6,392 bases of DNA from CAZNER01 sp964572065 (lineage in GTDB: Bacteria > Patescibacteriota > Dojkabacteria > JAHIVN01). Positions 1 to 5,224 of this stretch are shown here, piece after piece. How positions within the stretch are numbered: the stretch's first letter is position 1; each line of letters opens with the position of its first letter. The stretch is taken from assembly GCA_964572065.1 (NCBI GenBank), contig CAZNER010000102.1, positions 1 to 6,392 on the forward strand, read 5' to 3'. Made by a program: the position numbers and the translations under genes. The notes below the pieces were generated by a model. It did no database searches, had not been told where the DNA came from, and saw only the letters and a program-made list of their open reading frames with translations.

Positions 1-494
1 TGAATGATGAATATTTCATGAATATTGCCCTTGAAGAAGCTCAAAAGGCCTTTGATAGAGGAGATTTTCCTGTTGGGGCTGTATTAACTTTAGATGGAAA
101 ATTTTATGCAAAAGGGGGCAATACCCAAGTTTCAGGTTCAAATCTTTCTCTTCATGCAGAATCTGCTATGATTATTCAGCATAGCCCAGAAATCAGAAAA
201 GCAAGAAAAACAAAGAGAGTTGAATTATATTCTACTCTTGAACCATGTATAATGTGTTTTGGAACAGCAGTTCAAAATGGAGTCCATAGAATAGTTTATG
301 CTTGTCCAGATCCTTTTGGAGGAGCTACGGATATAAATTCAGTGAGCAGGGATTGGGTTAAAGAAAGAATTCCAGTAGTTGAAGGAGGATTATTAAGAGA
401 AAAATCCTATGATTTAATTATGAAATATATGCCTGGAAAAGAATCTTGGAAAAATGTTTTAAAAGCTTTTGAAGAAATGGGAAGATCACAATAA
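1..494 (+). CDS. Nucleoside/nucleobase deaminase, TadA/GuaD-like (CDA fold), start one base outside the window
   Basis: Zinc-dependent hydrolytic deaminase of the cytidine deaminase superfamily (COG0590 type), cytosolic. Two motifs define it: HAE (H52, catalytic E54) and LEPCIMC (C83 and C86, zinc ligands); an N-terminal GDFPVGAV segment is also typical. The internal ATG at 18 gives 158 residues, but the frame stays open to the left edge and reads (a)tg-AAT-GAT-GAA-TAT-TTC-ATG. So the natural start is probably an ATG whose A lies just outside the window, giving MNDEYFMNIALEEA and about 164 residues, a normal length for the family; residue numbers here use that start. The substrate cannot be settled from sequence: bacterial TadA makes inosine at tRNA position 34 and GuaD deaminates guanine, but archaea generally do not use A34-to-I34 editing, so 'nucleoside deaminase' is the safe name. 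The stop codon lies inside the promoter box of the next gene. Confidence 0.88.
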   Translation, partial: NDEYFMNIALEEAQKAFDRGDFPVGAVLTLDGKFYAKGGNTQVSGSNLSLHAESAMIIQHSPEIRKARKTKRVELYSTLEPCIMCFGTAVQNGVHRIVYACPDPFGGATDINSVSRDWVKERIPVVEGGLLREKSYDLIMKYMPGKESWKNVLKAFEEMGRSQ

Positions 495-505
495 ATCTTA
501 TAAAA
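490..505 (+). promoter_or_regulatory. TATA/BRE promoter of the zinc-ribbon gene (shared box, copy 1)
   Basis: AATAAATCTTATAAAA: a TATA core (TTATAAAA, 498-505) preceded by an A-rich element in the usual BRE position. Its centre is about 25 bases ahead of the ATG at 526, the spacing expected for a leaderless archaeal transcript. The first 15 bases recur exactly at 785-799. The box overlaps the deaminase stop codon (492-494). Confidence 0.6.
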
Positions 506-525
506 TATTAAGATTAATTAGCATT

Positions 526-780
526 ATGAGTGAAGTTAGAAGACATATTCGTATAGATTGTCCGTATTGTGGTGAAAAAATTGATGGATACTATTCAAAT
601 GTATTAAACTGTGAATATTGTGATAAACCTATTTATGTTACTACAGAAAAGATTCCAATTAGATTAGGGAGTTTAACCTTGGGAATTATTAGAGAGGATA
701 TGAAATCTCAGTCCTTATCTGAAAAGGAATTAGAAGAAAGAGCCCAAAAACATTTAAGAACTTTGCAAGCCAAAATTTAA
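526..780 (+). CDS. Small zinc-ribbon protein of unknown function
   Basis: An 84-residue protein with two CxxC knuckles (C12/C15 in DCPYCG and C29/C32 in NCEYC), separated by 13 residues, as in a rubredoxin-like zinc ribbon. It is followed by a beta-rich stretch (about 34-55) and a charged helical tail (about 58-82, rich in E, K, L and R). I do not recognise a specific family; ribbons like this occur in nucleic-acid-binding and protein-interaction adaptors. The frame is open further upstream to an ATG at 469 that would overlap the deaminase. I chose 526 because the TATA box at 498-505 sits about 25 bases before it, and because the extra 19 residues would be encoded by the promoter itself. It has no Shine-Dalgarno sequence. 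It ends 40 bases before the next gene, which has its own copy of the promoter box. Confidence 0.75.
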   Translation: MSEVRRHIRIDCPYCGEKIDGYYSNVLNCEYCDKPIYVTTEKIPIRLGSLTLGIIREDMKSQSLSEKELEERAQKHLRTLQAKI

Positions 781-784
781 TTAT

Positions 785-799
785 AATAAATCTTATAAA
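785..799 (+). promoter_or_regulatory. TATA/BRE promoter of the 140-residue Cys-motif gene (shared box, copy 2)
   Basis: AATAAATCTTATAAA, identical over 15 bases to 490-504. The TATA core (793-799) is centred about 25 bases ahead of the ATG at 821, so a leaderless mRNA is predicted. The box begins 35 bases before the start codon when counted from ATAAAT, exactly as in copy 1. Confidence 0.62.
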
Positions 800-820
800 G
801 AGTCATAAGTAAGAAAAAAC

Positions 821-1243
821 ATGGTAGAAGATAGACAAACAAAAATTAATAATCTAGTTGAAGCTCTTGTAAAAAGAGATAAACTATTACGTCAATATGC
901 CCTATGGTTAAAAACTAGTGAAGAAAACACTATCCCTAGAGGAAAAGATATGTATCATAGGTTAGTAGGAGTAATGCATGCTTTATCAAATGTAGATTTT
1001 ATTCCTGGAACAGGCAATGAAAATTTTGTTGAGGTTATTAGTAGGGTTCAAGAAAAAACAGGATTAGATTTAGGAGTTTGTAAACATCTTCAATATAATC
1101 CAGATGAAACTTCTAATTGTGGAATAGATAAGGGTTTATTAATTGGTTCTTTAGAAGTTTGTTTGCCTCCCAATAGATCTAAGTGTAAATACAGAAAAAT
1201 GGAAAAAGAAGATAGAAGTTATGATAATACTTTTGACGATTAA
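821..1243 (+). CDS. Hypothetical protein with N-terminal helices and a C-terminal four-Cys cluster
   Basis: 140 residues, no family recognised. Residues 1-35 look like one or two amphipathic helices (LVEALVKRDKLLRQYALWL). A middle helical segment (44-80) follows, then a cysteine-rich region with C87, H89, C100, C114 and C122. These four Cys plus the His in a C-x-H arrangement could form a metal site, although the spacing (10, 13 and 7 residues between successive ligands) is not a standard zinc ribbon. The tail (124-140) is acidic and probably disordered. No signal peptide or membrane segment is visible, so a cytosolic protein is expected. The start is supported by a TATA box about 25 bases upstream. 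The preceding gene also carries Cys pairs and the same promoter box, which suggests joint regulation but does not prove a shared function. Confidence 0.7.
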   Translation: MVEDRQTKINNLVEALVKRDKLLRQYALWLKTSEENTIPRGKDMYHRLVGVMHALSNVDFIPGTGNENFVEVISRVQEKTGLDLGVCKHLQYNPDETSNCGIDKGLLIGSLEVCLPPNRSKCKYRKMEKEDRSYDNTFDD

Positions 1244-1247
1244 AATT

Positions 1248-1261
1248 ATTTTTAATTAAAA
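1248..1261. terminator. Possible T-rich terminator after the Cys-motif gene
   Basis: A short T run (1249-1253) inside the perfect 12-base palindrome TTTTAATTAAAA (1250-1261), just after the stop at 1241-1243. Archaeal transcription often ends at oligo-T on the coding strand, so it could serve as a terminator. In such AT-rich DNA this can easily be chance. Confidence 0.25.
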
Positions 1262-1276
1262 TACCTCTTAAATTAT

Positions 1277-1291
1277 ATAAATCTTTAAAAA
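1277..1291 (+). promoter_or_regulatory. TATA/BRE promoter of the frameshifted orphan gene (shared box, copy 3)
   Basis: ATAAATCTTTAAAAA. It matches the ATAAATCTTATAAA box of the two preceding genes at 12 of 14 positions, differing only inside the TATA core (TA to AT). The core (1284-1291) is centred about 28 bases ahead of the ATG at 1316, giving a leaderless transcript or a leader of a few bases. A second TATA-like stretch (1273-1280) is too far upstream to fit as well. Confidence 0.55.
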
Positions 1292-1315
1292 GAAAATTAA
1301 ATATTTTATTATAAA

Positions 1316-1945
1316 ATGAGTGAAAATAATTTAGATTACGCTAGAGAGCTCGTAGAAAATGCAGAAAGGTTTCTTAATGATGGAGAATATGAAAGAGTTA
1401 ATAAGGTTCTTTCTGGATTAAATATTCTTTACTGTGGATTAAGAGGAGAACACCCAGATGACCTCTCTGAGGCTTCAGACCTTCTTGATGATGAATATAA
1501 AGAGAGAGTTCTAGCTATTCAAGAAGGAATAGATGGCTTATATGATTTTTTTGATGGAGAAGGAGAATCAAAATCTGCTCAAAGAAAAAGTTTAGAAACA
1601 AAAGTAAAACAAGGCTCTCAAACTCTTCCAAAAATAAGAAAGACAAATAAAACCTCTAACTATGACCCTTCAACTGATTATACAGCAATTGTAAGAGACG
1701 CAGTTAGAAAAGCCTATGAAGAAGAAGGTTTAGGTGTTGACGAAGAAAAGGTAAGACACAAGGCGAGATATTTAATGAAAAACTATTTAGATAAGGACCC
1801 AAATGTTAAAGGAACATTAGAAGGTGGAAGAAGAAAGCCAGGAAGGGGAACAGCAAGTAGAACAAAAGTTGTTGATCCTAAAACACTTAGATACTATCTC
1901 GATCAAATTATTCCAGAAAAAATTAGAAAAGTAAAAAAAAATTAA
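1316..1945 (+). CDS. Hypothetical protein, first part of a frameshifted two-repeat orphan
   Basis: 209 residues as read, no family recognised. Residues 1-80 are acidic and helical, resembling a small helical-bundle or TPR-like hairpin pair. Residues 82-118 are a charged, probably disordered linker. Residues 121-199 form a helical domain (repeat copy A) containing a basic, Gly/Arg-rich insert (about 169-184) that could contact nucleic acid. The frame runs into a nine-A tract (1933-1941) and stops at once with KVKKN-TAA. Directly after, the -1 frame is open for another 105 codons and encodes a domain resembling copy A. The intact product is therefore probably 313 residues, made by slippage or present in a correctly sequenced genome. 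The start is supported by the promoter box at 1277-1291. No Shine-Dalgarno sequence, signal peptide or membrane segment is seen. Confidence 0.75.
   Translation: MSENNLDYARELVENAERFLNDGEYERVNKVLSGLNILYCGLRGEHPDDLSEASDLLDDEYKERVLAIQEGIDGLYDFFDGEGESKSAQRKSLETKVKQGSQTLPKIRKTNKTSNYDPSTDYTAIVRDAVRKAYEEEGLGVDEEKVRHKARYLMKNYLDKDPNVKGTLEGGRRKPGRGTASRTKVVDPKTLRYYLDQIIPEKIRKVKKN
1933..1941 (+). other. A9 slippery tract at the frame break
   Basis: Nine consecutive A. In the upstream frame they read gtA-AAA-AAA-AAt-TAA, so the heptamer A-AAA-AAA is in the phase required for -1 ribosomal slippage, with a zero-frame stop at 1943-1945. The -1 frame is closed by TAG at 1924-1926, so the switch must occur between 1927 and 1942, a window centred on this tract. 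One extra A, whether in the genome or added by RNA polymerase slippage, would also join the frames. A weak five-pair hairpin (1950-1962) follows ten bases later. Confidence 0.7.
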
Positions 1946-2256
1946 TTCCAGAATATAATTCTTTATCAATTCAAAAGCAAGAAGCTCCAAATAATAATTA
2001 TAAAATTTCTCCAAAAGAGAATAATGGCTCTGAGTTTGCTAGATTTGTAGATGCAGAAGTAGTTAGACATTATGCTGAAGATAAGCTGGATACAAAGGAC
2101 CCAAAAGTTAAGTTAAGAATGAGAAGAAGTATAATAAAAGTTCTCGCAGAACTTAAAAAAAGATTAATTAAAGAAGACCTAATTTCACCAGAGGGAGAAA
2201 TTTATGATAAGGAAATTGTAAGTGGGGAAATAGATGCTATCCTACACAATTTTTAA
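1939..2256 (+). CDS. Second part of the frameshifted orphan (-1 frame continuation, repeat copy B)
   Basis: An open frame of 105 codons begins at the A tract (K-L-I-P-E-Y-N-S) and ends at TAA 2254-2256. It has no ATG, GTG or TTG before an internal ATG at 2119, which would cut through a predicted helix, so it is not an independent gene. After a polar linker (fused residues about 212-239), residues 240-310 form a helical domain. It aligns without gaps to the start of copy A over 38 residues, with shared V, V, Y, E, L, K, V, R and L positions plus conservative changes. The closing segment (YDKEIVSGEIDAIL) also resembles that of copy A (VDPKTLRYYLDQII). The stop overlaps the stop of the convergent flippase-like gene by four bases, a tight packing that argues this stretch is coding. 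If the indel is genuine and not rescued, the gene is a pseudogene. Confidence 0.65.
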   Translation, partial: KLIPEYNSLSIQKQEAPNNNYKISPKENNGSEFARFVDAEVVRHYAEDKLDTKDPKVKLRMRRSIIKVLAELKKRLIKEDLISPEGEIYDKEIVSGEIDAILHNF

Positions 2257-3287
2257 CTCCACTTTTTTCTTAGAGTCATATAAATAAAAGCAATTGTTCC
2301 TAAAAATAAAGCATAAAAGTAATAATAAACTCTATCTAAAAATGTAACTATAACTGCTACAGCTGGATTAATTGCAAATGCAAGGTAAAGTGCTATCATA
2401 AGTCCTTCAGTCATACCTATTCCTCCTGGGGTGAATGATAAGTCTCCAAATAAAGTAGCCAGTGTAACTACAATTATTACAGGAATGAATTTAACTTCTT
2501 GTCCTAATCCTAAAAATAATAAGTAAACAGTCACATATCTAAATACATAAAATAAAACAGTTGTTACAACTCCAATTGTAAAGTCCTTTTTGTTTTTAAG
2601 AGACTTTTTAATAGCTTTTGAGAATATTCTTAATTTTCTATTAATATACACTTCAAATTTTCTATGTGTGTCAAATTTCTCTCTTATTTTATTAAAAAGG
2701 AAAGTATGATACAAACTTCCGAGCAATCTTCTCAAAATAAGATTTTTTATTCTTCTTTTAATTAAAAATAATAAAATTATTAATGCAGGAACAGCAAAAA
2801 GAAAAGTAATTAAAAAAGTTTTTATCACTCCTGGAACATTTATGTATATTATAACAAATAAAATAGAAAATAAACTAAGTAAGCCAAAAATAAAGAAGTT
2901 GTGTATTATATTTAGTATTGTTGCTGCAAAAGCTTTTGTTTTTGTTATTTTAAATCTTTTAGCCATATAAAGTGCCTTTACTGGTTCTCCTCCTGCTCTT
3001 GCCCCAGGAGTAATTGTATTAAGTAAAATACCTGCTAAAAAAATAGGGAGTAAAGCAAAATACTTTACTTTTTTCTTAAAAGAACGTAGAATATAATACC
3101 CTCTTATATTCCACATAAACATGTAAAGTGTTGCAGCTAAAAAAGAGAGAGCAAGATAAAGAGTATTCATCTCTTTGATAGTATTATAAATTTCATATAT
3201 TCCAATCTCTGCAAATACAAAATAGACTAAAATACTAATTATAGCCACTACTGATAGATATTTTAAAAGTGTTATAACTTTCACCAT
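2253..3287 (-). CDS. Lysylphosphatidylglycerol-synthase-TM / flippase-like integral membrane protein
   Basis: 344 residues with about eight predicted membrane helices, of the LPG_synthase_TM/UPF0104 family (COG0392; the membrane part of MprF and of archaeal AglD-like proteins). Family marks are the loop motif TPGARAGGEPVKALYM (93-108), with the GGEP core, and TPGGIGMTEG (286-295), followed by a DR pair (318-319) before the last helix. A basic, non-membrane stretch (about 177-236) lies between the two halves. The length is normal for stand-alone versions that lack the aminoacyl-transfer domain. Such proteins are thought to move lipids or lipid-linked sugars across membranes; the substrate here is unknown. 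It starts two bases after the stop of the symporter gene, so the two are almost surely co-transcribed. No Shine-Dalgarno sequence precedes the ATG. Its stop shares the bases TTAA with the convergent orphan gene. Confidence 0.88.
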   Translation of the reverse strand: MVKVITLLKYLSVVAIISILVYFVFAEIGIYEIYNTIKEMNTLYLALSFLAATLYMFMWNIRGYYILRSFKKKVKYFALLPIFLAGILLNTITPGARAGGEPVKALYMAKRFKITKTKAFAATILNIIHNFFIFGLLSLFSILFVIIYINVPGVIKTFLITFLFAVPALIILLFLIKRRIKNLILRRLLGSLYHTFLFNKIREKFDTHRKFEVYINRKLRIFSKAIKKSLKNKKDFTIGVVTTVLFYVFRYVTVYLLFLGLGQEVKFIPVIIVVTLATLFGDLSFTPGGIGMTEGLMIALYLAFAINPAVAVIVTFLDRVYYYFYALFLGTIAFIYMTLRKKWS

Positions 3288-3289
3288 CT

Positions 3290-4633
3290 TTATTTTTTAT
3301 ATTTTTTAACTATGGTGCTTATAATCCCCCCGAGGATTACCCCACTAATACTTATTATTATCATTGTTGAAACAAGAGAAGGTCCAAGAACAGGGGCAGT
3401 AGATAATATATAAATTATTCCAATAAATCCTACAATAAATGAGATAATTAATGTTAAAGGGTTTATTTTCTTCTTTATCCATGTTGCTAATGTAGGAATA
3501 GCTAATACTATTACAAATCCTGTGAAAATGTAAGTGCTTAAGACCATATTTTCTAAAACAATTACTAAAATAGTAGATATAATAAGAACCATTGTCAAAA
3601 CAAGTTTAATTGCTTTTACAGTTACGCCTTTTCCTAATTTTCTGAAGAACCCTTGGATTATTGCAGAAGAAGTGGTAAATGCATATGTATCTATTGACGA
3701 CATAATAGCTGCAAATAATAAAACAATAGCTAATCCTGCTAATCCCGGTGAAAGCAACTGGGCAAATCCATTTATTAAAGCAGTATCAGGATCTAATTGA
3801 GGTAGTAAAGCTTTAACTGCTAGAGCAATAATTGCTAATGCTAAACATACAAAGAAATAAACTATAACTGAATAAAGTATGCTTTTTTTAACTGTTTTTT
3901 TATCTTTTGCAGAATAAACCCTCTGCCATAAATCAGGAGAAGCAAAAGGAATAAGCAATCCAATTATTAAAAACCCTAAAATTGTTGTTGTTCCAGCACT
4001 GAAAAAATTCCAATCTAAAGAATTAATTGGCAGTCCTGTTGTTAAAATAAGAACCATTAACCCCATAAGAATAATTATTCCTATATATTGTATAATATCT
4101 GTATATACAACAGCTTTGAATCCTCCCATTAAAAGATATATGAGAATTATAGATGAAATTATAAGCGCAGATATCCAAAAACTCCATCCAGTAAATATAG
4201 AAAATATTTTTGAACCCGCAATTAAATTAGTAATTAAAAATCCTCCCATAACAATTATATTAATTAAAGTAGCAAAAAAAGCTGGAGTTTTTCCATAATG
4301 GTGATGGAAATAATCTGCCAGAGTATAGTATTTTTTAGATTCTTTTCTTAATCTAAGAGCAAAGGATATAAAGACTAAATAACCAAGGCAAGCACCAATA
4401 AAATACCATATAGCTGAAAATCCAAATATATATACAAAAGCAGTAAAAACAATCAATATCGAACCTGTCTTACTTGCATTTAAAGTAGCTACAGAAGACC
4501 AAACCCCTAATTTTCTATCTGCAATTAAATATCCTTCTTTTGTCTCTTTTTTAGAAGCAAGATATCCAAAAAAAAGCACAATGCAAAAGTAAGCAATAAT
4601 GATTGCAAAGTCTATAGTTGATAATAATGCCAT
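3290..4633 (-). CDS. Sodium:solute symporter (SSS family)
   Basis: 447 residues, about 13 predicted membrane helices, with the LeuT-type fold expected for this family. Using the ATG at 4633, visible marks are YLIADRKLGVWSSVATLNAS (about 35-54) around helices 1-2; GGFKAVVYTDIIQ (170-182), the SSS signature; PDLWQRVYSAKD (233-244); and AAIMSSIDTYAFTTSS (308-323), helix 8, whose Ser/Thr residues form the Na2 sodium site in characterised members. It is expected to import a solute with Na+. The class includes proline, pantothenate, sugar and acetate carriers, and the substrate cannot be named. A TTG at 4642 would add three residues, but the ATG at 4633 is better placed relative to the TATA box (4654-4661, 21-28 bases upstream). 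It is followed two bases later by the flippase-like gene, forming an operon. Confidence 0.9.
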   Translation of the reverse strand: MALLSTIDFAIIIAYFCIVLFFGYLASKKETKEGYLIADRKLGVWSSVATLNASKTGSILIVFTAFVYIFGFSAIWYFIGACLGYLVFISFALRLRKESKKYYTLADYFHHHYGKTPAFFATLINIIVMGGFLITNLIAGSKIFSIFTGWSFWISALIISSIILIYLLMGGFKAVVYTDIIQYIGIIILMGLMVLILTTGLPINSLDWNFFSAGTTTILGFLIIGLLIPFASPDLWQRVYSAKDKKTVKKSILYSVIVYFFVCLALAIIALAVKALLPQLDPDTALINGFAQLLSPGLAGLAIVLLFAAIMSSIDTYAFTTSSAIIQGFFRKLGKGVTVKAIKLVLTMVLIISTILVIVLENMVLSTYIFTGFVIVLAIPTLATWIKKKINPLTLIISFIVGFIGIIYILSTAPVLGPSLVSTMIIISISGVILGGIISTIVKKYKK

Positions 4634-4653
4634 AATATTCAAGAATCAATTTT

Positions 4654-4663
4654 TATTTAAATA
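4654..4663 (-). promoter_or_regulatory. TATA box of the symporter/flippase operon
   Basis: On the minus strand this reads TATTTAAATA. The TTTAAATA core (4654-4661) lies 21-28 bases ahead of the ATG at 4633, as in a leaderless archaeal transcript. It lies in the 38-base gap after the HTH gene, so the operon can be transcribed independently, although read-through from the HTH gene is also possible. Confidence 0.5.
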
Positions 4664-4671
4664 GGTTTTGA

Positions 4672-5121
4672 TTAAGAAATTTTTATTTTTTTTTCAACAC
4701 CTGAAGCTGTTCTTGCGTTTCTTCCATAGTGATGTGCAAGGTTAAGTATTTTAGCAATATACTCACAACTATACCCTTCTTGTTCTAAGACTAAAGCATC
4801 TTTTATTTCAACTATTTCCCAAGGCATAGCCCCTTCTTTTCCAAACCTTGTAATGTCTTTATACTCTCTTGGACTCATTAATCCCGAATATGCTTCTCCT
4901 ATCTCGTCTCTATCATTTCCAACCAAAGCCCATCTTATTGAATTTCTCAAGACTCTATCTGAATACTCTCCTCCAAAACCCCCATTTCCCTGAATTTTTT
5001 CTACAATTTCTTTTTTAGTTTTTCCTTCTCTATAATCCTCTGCCATTTCAGGATATCTAAATCTTAATTCTTTTCCAAGGCAAATGGATTCTCTTAAATC
5101 TTCTAAACTTTTGTTTGTCAT
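4672..5121 (-). CDS. Hypothetical protein with predicted helix-turn-helix segments
   Basis: 149 residues, soluble and mostly helical. Two segments look like helix-turn-helix: residues 25-43 (EMAEDYREGKTKKEIVEKI), with the 'x-EG-x-S/T-x-x-EI' pattern seen in resolvase/sigma-like HTHs, and residues 110-146 (LVLEQEGYSCEYIAKILNLA, then a basic HHYGRNAR stretch). Between them lies YSGLMSPREYKDI (78-90). From memory, uncharacterised DPANN proteins show a similar order of motifs (RYPEMAE.Y, YSGL...E); I could not check this. A DNA-binding, regulatory role is inferred, not shown. The start is supported by a TATA box (5147-5154) 26-33 bases upstream. It is divergent from the EamA transporter gene and lies just upstream of the symporter operon in the same direction, so it could regulate either. 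Confidence 0.72.
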   Translation of the reverse strand: MTNKSLEDLRESICLGKELRFRYPEMAEDYREGKTKKEIVEKIQGNGGFGGEYSDRVLRNSIRWALVGNDRDEIGEAYSGLMSPREYKDITRFGKEGAMPWEIVEIKDALVLEQEGYSCEYIAKILNLAHHYGRNARTASGVEKKIKIS

Positions 5122-5146
5122 TAAACTAAACTGCTGTTAAAATGAA

Positions 5147-5154
5147 TTTATAAA
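5147..5154 (-). promoter_or_regulatory. TATA box of the HTH gene
   Basis: TTTATAAA, a perfect palindrome and close to the archaeal consensus, 26-33 bases ahead of the ATG at 5121. A leaderless or nearly leaderless transcript is predicted. It shares the 103-base intergenic region (5122-5224) with the oppositely oriented promoter of the EamA gene. Confidence 0.6.
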
Positions 5155-5187
5155 CTTAACTAATCCCTTAAAAATAAAGATGATAAC

Positions 5188-5196
5188 TTTTAAATA
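5188..5196 (+). promoter_or_regulatory. TATA box of the EamA/DMT transporter gene
   Basis: TTTTAAATA, with its core (5189-5196) 29-36 bases ahead of the ATG at 5225, so a transcript starting within a few bases of the ATG is expected. The TATA-like stretch at 5214-5219 is too close to the ATG to serve this start. No Shine-Dalgarno sequence is present. Confidence 0.5.
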
Positions 5197-5224
5197 AGAA
5201 TATTTCTATAGACTATAAAAGAGA

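Noticed and set aside
469..525. N-terminal extension of the zinc-ribbon protein, overlapping the deaminase
   Set aside because: The extension would be encoded by the promoter box; the TATA spacing points to the ATG at 526.
1950..1962. Hairpin AGAAT-ATA-ATTCT as a frameshift stimulator
   Set aside because: Five AT-rich pairs with a three-base loop are too weak and common in this DNA to count as a stimulator; only noted.
1817..2014. 65-codon open frame on the minus strand
   Set aside because: Antisense to the frameshifted orphan. Its F/L/N-rich content is what AT-rich antisense DNA gives, and it has no promoter or start signal.
2119..2256. Independent small gene starting at the ATG at 2119
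   Set aside because: The open frame and protein-like sequence extend about 60 codons upstream of it, through the first helix of the repeated domain.
3534..3800. 88-codon plus-strand open frame
   Set aside because: Lies wholly inside the well-supported symporter gene on the other strand; its composition is that of a shadow frame.
4116..4298. 60-codon plus-strand open frame
   Set aside because: Also antisense to the symporter gene, with no independent signal.
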